Source: Erythrobacter sp. SCSIO 43205
GTDB taxonomy: Bacteria > Pseudomonadota > Alphaproteobacteria > Sphingomonadales > Sphingomonadaceae
Assembly (NCBI RefSeq): GCF_019904235.1
Contig: NZ_CP063202.1
Span: forward strand, 992,001 to 1,056,000
DNA length: 64,000 nucleotides
Direction of reading: 5' to 3'
Positions 32,468 to 40,523 of this stretch are shown piece by piece; the first letter of the stretch is position 1; every line of letters begins with the position of its first letter. The notes beneath the pieces are model-generated. The model did not search any database. It was not told the origin of the DNA and saw only the letters and a program-made list of their open reading frames with translations. The position numbers and the translations under genes are program-made.

Positions 32468-33583
32468 ATGACTTCGTTTTGGAAGCCAGAACACGTGCAC
32501 AATGCGCGCCGAAGCATTTCGGTGCAAATCCCTGTCATTGAGAGTGTTAATCGCGAATACCTTCAACCCGGGCGGATTTATTGGGATATGTGGCCCATTC
32601 AGACCCGGTCCGGCCATATCGCTGATATCATGGGTCGCGAGCTTTGGATGGCACTCGGGGCCCCTGATCGGGGAGATCCTTCGATCAGGCATTTCGAGGC
32701 CAAAATCTATTTGCTGGAGCGCCAAGGTACTCGCTGGGTTGATCTTGGCCCGGTACTTCCAGAATTTGACGTCGATTATGAACGCGAATGGTCGGGCTCT
32801 GCGGTCCTCGAAGGGGACAACTTTTCGCTCTATATTACCGGCGCTGGCGTAGCGCATAAGGCCGGCGGCTATCAGCAACGTCTGTTTGAGACATATGCTA
32901 CTATCGGCAAGGATGGCCTGCCGATGGATTGGTCCAAGCCGGCCCTTTCAGTTGAAGACTATGGCGCACACTATATGCCCGCCGATACGCATGAAGGTGA
33001 AGCGGGCAAGATCAAGGCATTCCGCGATCCCGCTTTTTTCAAGGATCCCCTCGATGGCGCCGAATATCTCGTCTTCAGCGGTTCGCTTGCGGGAAGTTCC
33101 AGCGACTTTAACGGCGTGATCGGCATCGCCAAGCGCGATGGGAAACGCTGGGACTTGCTTCCCCCGCTCGTCTCCGCCGAGGGCGTGAACAATGAATTGG
33201 AGCGGGCCCACGTAGTCTTTTATGAAGGCCGTTATTACGCCTTTTGGGTAACGCAGAGCCACACATTCGCCCCTGACCTTCGCGAAGCGCCCACCGGCCT
33301 TTACGGAATGGTCGCAGACAGTCTTTTTGGAGAATACCGCCCGCTTAACGGAAGTGGTCTTGTGCTCGCCAATCCTCAAAGCGAACCGTTGCAAAGCTAT
33401 AGCTGGTTTGTGTCAAGCGAGCTGCTGGTTTCAAGTTTCGTCGATTTTTACGGACTCAAAGGCAAAGCGCTGCCAAGCGATACCGCCTCGGCCAATCAGT
33501 TCTTTGGCGGGGTTCCCGCACCTCTCCTCGAACTTAGTATTGATTCAGACCGCTGTGAGCTTGCCGAAATGGTCAAGGCATGA
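32468..33583 (+). CDS. GH68 family enzyme (levansucrase/beta-fructosidase type), no signal peptide (371 aa)
   Basis: Five-bladed propeller glycosidase that splits sucrose and can transfer fructosyl units. Family residues are visible: nucleophile Asp40 in WDMWP, the EWSGSA box at 107-112, transition-state stabiliser Asp187 in FRDP, and general acid Glu245 in NNELERAHVV. ATG 32468 follows a short AGGTAAG leader after the terminator. There is no signal peptide, so it should act in the cytoplasm on imported sucrose, giving glucose and fructose for the adjacent fructokinase. The length (371) is close to the short intracellular GH68 enzymes of sphingomonads and Zymomonas. Hydrolysis rather than levan synthesis is inferred from location. 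Confidence 0.88.
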   Translation: MTSFWKPEHVHNARRSISVQIPVIESVNREYLQPGRIYWDMWPIQTRSGHIADIMGRELWMALGAPDRGDPSIRHFEAKIYLLERQGTRWVDLGPVLPEFDVDYEREWSGSAVLEGDNFSLYITGAGVAHKAGGYQQRLFETYATIGKDGLPMDWSKPALSVEDYGAHYMPADTHEGEAGKIKAFRDPAFFKDPLDGAEYLVFSGSLAGSSSDFNGVIGIAKRDGKRWDLLPPLVSAEGVNNELERAHVVFYEGRYYAFWVTQSHTFAPDLREAPTGLYGMVADSLFGEYRPLNGSGLVLANPQSEPLQSYSWFVSSELLVSSFVDFYGLKGKALPSDTASANQFFGGVPAPLLELSIDSDRCELAEMVKA

Positions 33584-34455
33584 GTTCGACTGGTGAACCT
33601 TTGCTGGGTGCAATCGAGGCGGGCGGCACGAAATTTGTGCTTGCTGTCGGACACTCTCCTACCAAGATCATTGCGCGACACGAAATCCCTACCCGCGATC
33701 CTGTCACGACACTGGTTCAGGCAGGCGATTGGTTTGTCGCTCAAGGAGTAATAAACTCGCTAGGAATTGGGAGCTTCGGCCCTGTTGATCTCAATCGGTC
33801 ATCGCCGCTTTGGGGGCACATCACGCACACGCCCAAGCCGGGTTGGGCAAAGTGCGATGTGGCTGGATACTTTGCCGATCGCCTCGGAGTGCCGATCGGC
33901 TTCGATACCGACGTGAACGCTGCGGCGCTCGCTGAGTATCAATACGGCGCAGGCAAAGGGGCATCATCGCTTGCCTATGTCACCGTGGGCACCGGGATAG
34001 GTGGAGGTCTCGTGCTTGACGGACGGGCCGTCCATGGAGCCGCGCATCCAGAGTTGGGTCACATCTTCCTGCGCCGCCACGTTGAGGATCACGAGTTTGC
34101 AGGCATATGCCCTTACCATAGCGACTGTCTCGAAGGGTTGGCGAGCGGCCCAGCCATCAAAGCGCGTTGGGGAGCGTCACTTTCCGAGCTACCGACAGAT
34201 CACATCGCGCATGAAATCATCGCCGATTATCTCGCTCAGCTAGCACACTCGCTGATCGCCATGACGGCAGTGGAGATTATTGTTTTTGGCGGGGGCGTCA
34301 TGAAGACAGAGGGTTTGCTTGAGCGTGTAGACCAAAGAGCAGCGGAATTGGGTGCAGGATATTTTCCAGGCGGGTCGAAGCACAAGATCGTCTCACCAGG
34401 CCTTGGCCAGAATGCTGGCCTAGCAGGGGCGCTAATGCTCGCTCCCTTGGTTTGA
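33580..34455 (+). CDS. ROK-family fructokinase (291 aa)
   Basis: ATP-dependent sugar kinase that phosphorylates fructose to fructose 6-phosphate. Motifs: ATP-binding GAIEAGGTKF at the N-terminus, the sugar site DTDVNAAALAEY, GTGIGGGLV, HPELGHIFL, and a metal-binding cluster CPYHSDCLEG (Cys, His, Cys) characteristic of ROK fructokinases. ATG 33580 overlaps the GH68 stop by four bases, so the two are translated together: hydrolysis then phosphorylation. Confidence 0.9.
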   Translation: MSSTGEPLLGAIEAGGTKFVLAVGHSPTKIIARHEIPTRDPVTTLVQAGDWFVAQGVINSLGIGSFGPVDLNRSSPLWGHITHTPKPGWAKCDVAGYFADRLGVPIGFDTDVNAAALAEYQYGAGKGASSLAYVTVGTGIGGGLVLDGRAVHGAAHPELGHIFLRRHVEDHEFAGICPYHSDCLEGLASGPAIKARWGASLSELPTDHIAHEIIADYLAQLAHSLIAMTAVEIIVFGGGVMKTEGLLERVDQRAAELGAGYFPGGSKHKIVSPGLGQNAGLAGALMLAPLV

Positions 34456-34631
34456 TGTCCGCTTTCAGGACCTAAGATCTCGGTTGGCAACGACTTGGAT
34501 TGGGGGGCTTTGCTGACCGGCAAATTCTGGGCCGGTTCCGGTCTGTCGGGTTTTGGTTGCCTCAGCTACGGAACCGGACGTTCGGCTTCCGACCCATTGC
34601 AGACGTTCGAATTCTTCTGCAACTCCGCCTG

Positions 34632-34925
34632 ATGAATGGACGGGTTCTCTCTCTTCTCGGTGGTATCCTTTCGCTTTCAGGGTGCGTTGACCCCAATGCG
34701 CCCATTGAAACGGAAGCAGGCAACCTCACGCAAACAAAGGTTGACGAGATAATAGCGCAATGCGGTGGCACTCCCGGGATGGGCCGCATCGAAGATGGTC
34801 TGCTGACTATCAAAAAGTCGAATGACTTGGCGGTTACAGGCTGCGTGATAGACGCTCTTCATGCCACTGGGGAAACCTCTCTAACAACGGTCGGCAACCA
34901 GCGTTACGAAACCCCCGAACGTTGA
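34632..34925 (+). CDS. Small lipoprotein of unknown function (97 aa)
   Basis: ATG 34632 opens a signal peptide with a lipobox (LLGGILSLSGC), Cys being about residue 18, followed by DPNAPIETEAGN and a compact acidic domain with two further cysteines (AQCGGTPGMG and VTGCVIDAL). It should be an outer- or inner-membrane lipoprotein. No family recognised. A longer frame upstream crosses a recurring intergenic sequence and is unlikely to be coding. Confidence 0.62.
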   Translation: MNGRVLSLLGGILSLSGCVDPNAPIETEAGNLTQTKVDEIIAQCGGTPGMGRIEDGLLTIKKSNDLAVTGCVIDALHATGETSLTTVGNQRYETPER

Positions 34926-35156
34926 CGAGGCGTGTCTTCCAAGCACCCAGCAGCGGACATTCCTCGCTTCAAACTATGAAGCTGAAATCTGCCGATCGCA
35001 GTCCATCGGGTTGCGGCAGAAACTGGGCCGGTAGCGGTCCGTCCAGTCTAAGGAACCGGACTCGGGAAAGCAGACATTCGGGCGATCCCTCTCTGACGAC
35101 TGCCGTTTGTTCACGCGATTTACGAATGCGGCTTTCGGCAGATGAGAAGGCGTAGA
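34926..35156. other. Spacer with degenerate intergenic repeats
   Basis: Contains GCAGCGGACATTCCTCGCTTC near 34951 (in short form AGCGGACATTCCTCGCTTC) and GCAGACATTCGGGCG near 35084, variants of sequence also present near 15650, 23330 and 34580. No gene is seen. Confidence 0.4.
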
Positions 35157-35906
35157 TCAGAACTCGGATTGCGGCGATCGATAAACCGGCGCCTGCCATT
35201 CGGGCGGGTCATAGATCTTTGATCGCTTAATGGCGCCCCTGAAACCTGTTGCTTCAGCAATAGCCTTCTTGTCGGCTGTCCATTCGCGGCGATCTCGGTT
35301 GGGATCAGCCATGATTTGGGTAACCATGGCGTGGGGATCAACCTGAAAACGATATAGTCCGCCCTTGTCCTGCTCCTTCACATCGCCGAAATAGAGCAGG
35401 CGAACTTCGCGTTCGTGGCGAAAGGCACGGCGCTTCATCAGCAGCGATCGCGCGAACTCCACGCCCAACAATGGCAGATGCCCATCTCGATGGAGCCATG
35501 CTTCGAGTTTCGCCTCCGATCGGTATTCGACCCTGCCTATGAAACAGCGATCTTGGGCCGCTTGGGGATGCGCATTGACCAGCGCGCAGAGCAGCTTCCT
35601 CGGCGTCGAGCGGATGCGTAGATAACGCTTGGCGGGGTCGTTGGCATAGATGCCCCACATCGCTTCCGAATAGGCATCGCGCGTCCAGCATTGACCCACA
35701 AAATCCTCGGCGAAAGCATAGTTGAACGCTTCACCATCCAACACGCCGCCGAGCTTCAGCTGGAAATTTTCGAACTTGTCCTTCCAGTTGTGAATCCGGC
35801 TTAAGACGTTGCGCCGGCTTGCAAACAGGTCGAGCACATAGTCCTCCGGCATGATCCGATAGATATGTTGGTCCGGATTTGAATTCTCGAAGTTGAGGAA
35901 GTTCAT
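35157..35906 (-). CDS. DUF2971 domain protein (249 aa)
   Basis: Family pattern visible: an N-terminal IYRIMPEDYVLDLFASRRNVLSRIHNWKDKFEN, the central CWTRDAYSEAMWGIYANDPAKRYLRIRSTPRKL and the late MKRRAFRHEREVRLLYFG. DUF2971 proteins are of unknown biochemistry and often occur near restriction and defence genes. ATG 35906 with GAGGG upstream is preferred to a TTG at 35927. It is divergent from the small regulator and MazG-like gene, sharing their promoter region with two TTTTCATGAAAA palindromes. Confidence 0.8.
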   Translation of the reverse strand: MNFLNFENSNPDQHIYRIMPEDYVLDLFASRRNVLSRIHNWKDKFENFQLKLGGVLDGEAFNYAFAEDFVGQCWTRDAYSEAMWGIYANDPAKRYLRIRSTPRKLLCALVNAHPQAAQDRCFIGRVEYRSEAKLEAWLHRDGHLPLLGVEFARSLLMKRRAFRHEREVRLLYFGDVKEQDKGGLYRFQVDPHAMVTQIMADPNRDRREWTADKKAIAEATGFRGAIKRSKIYDPPEWQAPVYRSPQSEF

Positions 35907-35990
35907 CGCAGCGCCCTCGATCTGCAAGGCTCAGCAACCGTCCTTCGCACAGACATCGCCAAGCTTCCAACCAAAGATTATCGCTTCCAA

Positions 35991-36026
35991 TTTTCATGAA
36001 AATATGGTTTTATGTTTTCATGAAAA
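35991..36026. promoter_or_regulatory. Twin TTTTCATGAAAA palindromes at the start of the small regulator gene
   Basis: Perfect 12-base palindromes at 35991-36002 and 36015-36026, 24 bases apart. Each contains an in-frame ATG (35996 and 36020); the second overlaps the likely start codon. They lie in the divergent region before the DUF2971 gene. They look like operators for the small ribbon-helix-helix-like protein encoded just after. Confidence 0.6.
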
Positions 36027-36217
36027 AACTGGACAGTTCGGATGATTGCGGGGATGAACATCTCCAGGTTCAGGTGCCGACTGCTACCAAGCGCGACTTG
36101 GGGCAGCGTGCGCTCGATAGTCGCGAACCGATCCGAATGGTCGTGCTGAGAGCCTTGGCTGCTTATGGTGTGGTGGTGCCTGAGGGCGCGATTGCAGACC
36201 GGCGGAAGCGCACCTGA
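36020..36217 (+). CDS. Small ribbon-helix-helix-like regulator (65 aa)
   Basis: The protein (MKKLDSSDDCGDEHLQVQVPTATKRDLGQRALDSREPIRMVVLRALAAYGV...) fits a ribbon-helix-helix: strand LQVQVPTATKRDLGQRA, turn, then helix IRMVVLRALAAYGV. ATG 36020 was chosen; ATG 35996 is in frame eight codons earlier within the first palindrome. No Shine-Dalgarno is seen for either. The stop overlaps the MazG-like start (TGATG). It is probably the autoregulator of this operon, binding the twin palindromes. Confidence 0.7.
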   Translation: MKKLDSSDDCGDEHLQVQVPTATKRDLGQRALDSREPIRMVVLRALAAYGVVVPEGAIADRRKRT

Positions 36218-37395
36218 TGGTGGACGACTTTCAGGCGCTGACGGTCGACCAATATGCCCGCGAAGCAGCTCGGACCGATCAACGTAAGGGTTCCGGTACA
36301 GTCGGGTTCACGATGCTCGGCCTCTTCGGCGAAACAGGCAGCCTGCTCGCCGAAGCCAAGAAGAAGCAGCGGGATGCCGCTTCCTATCTCGGCTATGCCG
36401 AAGCAGTCGCCGAGGAGATCGGTGACGTGTTGTGGTATTTGGCAGCTATCGCACAGCGTCACCGCCTGGCATTGAGTGACATTGCGGCCGCCGCGCTCAA
36501 GGCCGATGCTTGTTACGCAGAGGGCAAGAACGAAGCACTCAGTCTCCACGCCCTACAGCCTGCGCATATGCCGCTCGCAAAAGCGCCCATGCCCGAGTTC
36601 GAACACAGCCTGCTTGCCCTGGCCAGCGAAGTCGGGCTTCTGGCGCGCGAAATCGAAGGCGGCAACTCGACGCGGCACCGCGCGGATGTCGCCGAAAGAC
36701 TTGTTGCGATTACGCGTTGCCTCATTCGCGCTTCGACCGACTCAGGCATCACCATTGAGGCCGCGGCAATCAAGAACCTGCAGAAGATTTTCGATCGATG
36801 GCCACGTGAACGCATCTACCCGCCCGCATTTGATGCCGACAAAGACGCCGAAGAGCAGCTGCCCCGCTCGATGCAGATCGACATTTACGAGCGCAAGGTG
36901 CGTGGCCAGGACTATGTCTTCCAGCGTTCGCGCGGCGTCTATGTCGGCGACCGACTGACCGACAACGCCATCGAACCCGACGACTATCGGTTCCACGACG
37001 TATTCCACTACGCCTATGTCGCGGTGCTGGGCTGGTCACCGGTGATCCGCGCCTTGCTGCGCCTCAAGCGCAAGAGCGACCCGAAGCTGGACGAAGCCGA
37101 GGATGGCGCGCGCGCGATCCTGATTGAAGAAGGTGTCACGTCATGGCTATTCGGCCAGGCGCAGCAGCTCAATTTCTTCGAAGACGTCAAACGAGGCGGA
37201 CTTCCGCTGGACATGCTCAAACATGTCCGCCAATTCGTCGCTGGTCACGAGGCTGATCGCTGTCCGCTGTGGCTCTGGGAGGAAGCAATTCTCCAGGGAT
37301 ACGCGGCCTTTCGCTTCCTCCAGAAGAACCGACGGGCGCGAATCACCATCGATTTCGCCCGCCGTCGCTTGCGTATCAAGGAGTTGCCGCAATGA
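36217..37395 (+). CDS. MazG-like nucleoside triphosphate pyrophosphohydrolase (392 aa)
   Basis: MazG-type enzymes hydrolyse (d)NTPs to monophosphates and pyrophosphate. The N-terminal 100 residues show the metal-binding pattern: Glu39 and Glu46 in LFGETGSLLAEAKKK, then Glu67 and Asp70 in EEIGDVLWYL. Residues about 125-185 are a second, weaker copy of the same helical pattern (LALASEVGLLAREIEGG). The C-terminal 190 residues form a separate helical domain (HDVFHYAYVAVLGWSPVIRALLRLKRK, GHEADRCPLWLWEEAILQGYAAF) I cannot name. It overlaps the regulator upstream and the glycosylase gene downstream (ATGA), so one operon. Nucleotide pool cleaning or depletion is the inferred role. Confidence 0.8.
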   Translation: MVDDFQALTVDQYAREAARTDQRKGSGTVGFTMLGLFGETGSLLAEAKKKQRDAASYLGYAEAVAEEIGDVLWYLAAIAQRHRLALSDIAAAALKADACYAEGKNEALSLHALQPAHMPLAKAPMPEFEHSLLALASEVGLLAREIEGGNSTRHRADVAERLVAITRCLIRASTDSGITIEAAAIKNLQKIFDRWPRERIYPPAFDADKDAEEQLPRSMQIDIYERKVRGQDYVFQRSRGVYVGDRLTDNAIEPDDYRFHDVFHYAYVAVLGWSPVIRALLRLKRKSDPKLDEAEDGARAILIEEGVTSWLFGQAQQLNFFEDVKRGGLPLDMLKHVRQFVAGHEADRCPLWLWEEAILQGYAAFRFLQKNRRARITIDFARRRLRIKELPQ

Positions 37396-38093
37396 CCCCC
37401 AAGACCTTCGTATCGGCATTGGCGGCCGCGAAATTACCCTCGGTGTTCAACCCCTGGCGCGACCGCTGTTCTATCCATGACCGGCGTGATGCCGCGGCGC
37501 GGCGCCGCTCCAACCTCCAGGGCATGCTGGAAGCAGCTCTCGATGCCCATGTCGAAACGATCTGGATTGCCCGCGATCTTGGCTATCGCGGCGGACGCCG
37601 CACTGGGGTCCCGTTGACCGATGAGGTACATCTTACCCATGCATCGGCGCTGATGGGTGGCATCGCGTTGGAGCGTGCCACGCAGGGGCCAGAAATTGCC
37701 GAACGCACCGCAGCAATCGTCTGGCAGGTGCTTGGCAGGATCGGACAGCCTGTCATGCTTTGGAACGTCTTTCCCTTCCATCCGCACGATGCGGATGATC
37801 CCATGTCCAACCGCTGCCATAGCCGCGCCGAGCGCGAGGAAACCTGGCCGCTCCTCCAGGCGCTGGTATCGATGGTGCAGCCCAAGCGCATCGTAGCGAT
37901 CGGTCGCGATGCACATCTGGCGCTCGCTGGGCTGGAGACGGAAGTTACCGCGATCCGCCATCCAAGTTATGGCGGGCAGCGCGATTTCATCAACGGAATG
38001 TACGGCCTCTACGGGATCGCGGGCGACCCGGTCGATTCACCAGAACTGCCACTCGGACCTCGCTACGTAGAGACTGCCAGGGCCTTGGCTTGA
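37392..38093 (+). CDS. Uracil-DNA glycosylase superfamily protein (233 aa)
   Basis: Fits the UDG fold: FNPWRDRCSIHD near the N-terminus, WIARDLGYRGGRRTGVPLTDEV (glycosylase motif 1 region), LWNVFPFHPHD (an Asn-containing strand) and late VAIGRDAHLALAGL and IRHPSYGG (His-Pro-Ser motif 2). It would remove uracil or a modified base from DNA. ATG 37392 overlaps the MazG stop. Its 3' end overlaps the end of the convergent thymidylate-synthase-like gene by 31 bases. The catalytic Asp/Asn cannot be pinned by eye. Confidence 0.78.
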   Translation: MTPKTFVSALAAAKLPSVFNPWRDRCSIHDRRDAAARRRSNLQGMLEAALDAHVETIWIARDLGYRGGRRTGVPLTDEVHLTHASALMGGIALERATQGPEIAERTAAIVWQVLGRIGQPVMLWNVFPFHPHDADDPMSNRCHSRAEREETWPLLQALVSMVQPKRIVAIGRDAHLALAGLETEVTAIRHPSYGGQRDFINGMYGLYGIAGDPVDSPELPLGPRYVETARALA

Positions 38094-38851
38094 TCGCAAG
38101 CCGTGAGCAGATCTGCAATATCTCCGCGATTCCATTTTCCGTTCTTCACATCGATCGTGGCATGCGTCGAAAGGATCGTGAGCGGCCCCATCGCAATGCC
38201 TGATTCCTCTGCCACAAACTGCTGCAGGCGGCCAAGGCCGATCAGATTGCCGAGCAGCTTTTCGATATAATAGTGATTGCGATACATCGCGGTGAGTGCC
38301 AGCCGACGGTCATCGCCATCGCCAATCAGCTTGAAGCTCGCGAAACTAAGGCATTGTCCGCCATAAGGCGACCCATCGACGTCGCGCAGCGGATCAAACA
38401 CGCTGAGTTCAAACTTGTTGAGGGCCCGCACAGCCGGGTCTTTCAGCCGCCCGATGATCTCGGTCAATTGGTTTAGCGGATCGCCTTCCGGCTGTGGAAT
38501 TTGCATCATCCGCTCGAAATAATAACCGGACCAGCTCTTCTTTCCCGGCGAGCGGACCTTGGGCAGAACATTGTCCGTAAATCGCGTAAAGAACGCCGGA
38601 GAACCATAGCGCCGATAAAGCGCCGCCGGAAAGATCGTGTTTGCGACCGTCTCGATGCGCTTGGTATCGCGTTCTTTGAAGAAGGCGTCGACCAGCGCGA
38701 CCACTGGATCGGACAGATCCGCCCGAGCCAGCGGGTCGGCAACATCGATCAGCACATTGTGCTCGTGATGGCCAGGTTTTTCATTCACCAGGCGGACGGC
38801 TTCACGCCAAGCCGAGACGCAATCAGGCTGCGGCGGCACGGGTAGATACAT
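38063..38851 (-). CDS. Thymidylate-synthase-like protein (262 aa)
   Basis: The C-terminal half resembles thymidylate synthase: Cys167 in SPYGGQCLSFASFKL takes the place of the nucleophile region, followed by LTAMYRNHYYIEKLLGNLIGLGRLQQFVAEESGIAMGPLTILSTHATID, which matches the dUMP-binding RSxDxxLGxPFN...G...HxY segment in layout. The Cys is followed by Leu, not the usual His, and the usual RS and N residues are altered, so the substrate or activity may differ. The first 29 bases overlap the peptidase gene upstream; the end overlaps the convergent UDG-like gene. Its last-in-operon place suggests an effector. The assignment is from pattern only. Confidence 0.6.
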   Translation of the reverse strand: MYLPVPPQPDCVSAWREAVRLVNEKPGHHEHNVLIDVADPLARADLSDPVVALVDAFFKERDTKRIETVANTIFPAALYRRYGSPAFFTRFTDNVLPKVRSPGKKSWSGYYFERMMQIPQPEGDPLNQLTEIIGRLKDPAVRALNKFELSVFDPLRDVDGSPYGGQCLSFASFKLIGDGDDRRLALTAMYRNHYYIEKLLGNLIGLGRLQQFVAEESGIAMGPLTILSTHATIDVKNGKWNRGDIADLLTACDQAKALAVST

Positions 38852-39503
38852 CGATATCCTCCGTTAGAATTGCTGTCGCGAACAGGCGCGGTTTCAGGAA
38901 TTTCTCAGTCAGCCAGGCATGGCCGTCCACACCCCAGCCGGCGCCCCAGCTGTTGCGGATCAGGATTGCGTTCTGGCCGGCGGCCTGGCCGTGGCCCACC
39001 GCCACGATTGCATGGCGCAGGCTTGGATCGGGTTTCTCGTCATTGGCCGGATCGACCACGCCTTCATTGGCCGGTGCGAAGAACGACTGCGACAGGGTCG
39101 AAAGCAGCATCACCGGCTTCCTGCTATCAAGGGCCTCGACAATCGGGCCGAGATCGACTGCGGCGGGCCCTCCCTTCCTGCCGAAACGTGGGCCCACGTC
39201 AGACGGCGGCGTCCAGAGGACGGGATTGTCCGGCACGGTATCGAGATAGGGCCATCCGCTTTCCGCAGGTTGGCCGTCGAGCCGCAGGGTCTCCAGCATA
39301 GCTGAAAGCGTGGCACCCTGGTCATGTCGCCGCCCGCTGCGCTGCTGCGCTCGGAAGAAGGCATATTCGCAAGACAACGGGGTCCATCCCTCGCGTAAAC
39401 CGGCATGGGTGTCGCTCGCCGCGAAGGCAAGACAGGTCGGTCGCGCACCTTGATCGCGCACAGGCCCTAGGAGTGGCCGCAGGTCGGTCTTTATGTCGAT
39501 CAT
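38823..39503 (-). CDS. Papain-like (C1 family) cysteine peptidase (226 aa)
   Basis: Catalytic residues are in place: Gln18 and Cys24 in VRDQGARPTCLAFA, His164 in SLRHAIVAVGHG and Asn184 in LIRNSWGAGWG. There is no signal peptide or propeptide, so it would act in the cytoplasm, which is unusual for this family in bacteria. ATG 39503 lies six bases after the stop of the ImmA/chagasin gene, whose C-terminus looks like a C1-protease inhibitor. The overlap with the thymidylate-synthase-like gene ties all three together. I infer a restrained intracellular protease. Confidence 0.87.
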   Translation of the reverse strand: MIDIKTDLRPLLGPVRDQGARPTCLAFAASDTHAGLREGWTPLSCEYAFFRAQQRSGRRHDQGATLSAMLETLRLDGQPAESGWPYLDTVPDNPVLWTPPSDVGPRFGRKGGPAAVDLGPIVEALDSRKPVMLLSTLSQSFFAPANEGVVDPANDEKPDPSLRHAIVAVGHGQAAGQNAILIRNSWGAGWGVDGHAWLTEKFLKPRLFATAILTEDIDVSTRAAAA

Positions 39504-39509
39504 GGGAAG

Positions 39510-40520
39510 TCAGGCGGCCTCGAGCAAATGGCGCCGTTCGGCTCTGGAAAGGCCTTCCTGTTCCGGCCCGGTGAAATCAAAATCTATCGTCAGGCTCGCA
39601 TTGGCCGTGGCTGGTTGCCACGGGCGCCTCTCGTTGAGCGACATCCGTCCTCGTTGAGCGGCTTCTGGCGCTGCGGTCACCCGCCGGACCACTGGCCCAC
39701 CTACCGCTTCGGTGTCGAATGCCTCGCGCTCATCGCGCACTACTGCAAACCCACTCGCCATCAACTGGTCGAGGTCCCACAGAAATCCGCCGCCAGAATG
39801 TTCCTTCAGGCGTAGGACGAAGAGGTCATTGCGGCTGCCATCGATCCGCGCGCCCTCATCGCGCTCGGTCAGCAGCCAGACATCGCCCCGATAGTCGGCA
39901 GGTCGGTAGTCATGCAGCAGATCGACCTTCAGGCTGCGCGGCTTAGTCTCGAGCAACTCGCGCATGTCAACATCCGAAATGAGTTTGTAGCGGGAGAGCG
40001 TTCTGCAGGTCGCTTCGTAGCTGCCCCCAATCCGCAGAGAGAGCTGATAGGCGATGTTGGGCCGACGCAGTTCATCGACCGTCCAGCCCTGCCGTGCGCA
40101 ATGAAGCGCGATCAGCCATTTGGGCATCATGAATGCGATGGCGAATGCGTCGGCTTCCGTTTCTTGGAACTGATTGCCTGGTTCGGGGCTCATCGGCATG
40201 CGCCGCAAAATGCTTTCATCATCCAGGCTGGGTTCGTGCCGCATGAAGAAATGACCGAGCTCATGCGCGGCGGTGAAGCGCTGGATGCTCATCGGCCGTT
40301 CGGTGGTAACGAGCACGCCCGGGGCCGGCGAACTGAGATAGGCTCCCAACAGGCCCTTGAGCGGCCGTAACAGCAGCGGAAGATCGAGCGCATGGATCGC
40401 GCCGAAGACATCGACGTTGCCGCCATGCCTCCCGATCAGCGCCTGCGTGTCGAGACGGCGATGCAGTCTGCCGGCAGCCATCGCGCCCGCGCGAACCGCA
40501 CTGTCATAGTCGCTTGCCAT
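39510..40520 (-). CDS. ImmA/IrrE metalloprotease fused to a chagasin-like inhibitor domain (336 aa)
   Basis: The N-terminal part is an ImmA/IrrE-type zinc protease, which typically cleaves an adjacent XRE repressor: motif RFTAAHELGHFFMRH (His86-Glu87..His90) and Glu122 in QETEADAFAIAFMMP. The C-terminal part (about 228-316) has the three inhibitory loops of chagasin-family (I42) inhibitors: SGGGFLWDL in the place of NPTTGYxW, VGGPVVRR, and ERRPWQP containing Arg299-Pro-Trp. Such domains block papain-like peptidases, and one is encoded directly downstream. The XRE repressor gene lies three bases upstream. I know of no described system with this fusion. Confidence 0.78.
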   Translation of the reverse strand: MASDYDSAVRAGAMAAGRLHRRLDTQALIGRHGGNVDVFGAIHALDLPLLLRPLKGLLGAYLSSPAPGVLVTTERPMSIQRFTAAHELGHFFMRHEPSLDDESILRRMPMSPEPGNQFQETEADAFAIAFMMPKWLIALHCARQGWTVDELRRPNIAYQLSLRIGGSYEATCRTLSRYKLISDVDMRELLETKPRSLKVDLLHDYRPADYRGDVWLLTERDEGARIDGSRNDLFVLRLKEHSGGGFLWDLDQLMASGFAVVRDEREAFDTEAVGGPVVRRVTAAPEAAQRGRMSLNERRPWQPATANASLTIDFDFTGPEQEGLSRAERRHLLEAA

Positions 40521-40523
40521 GGA

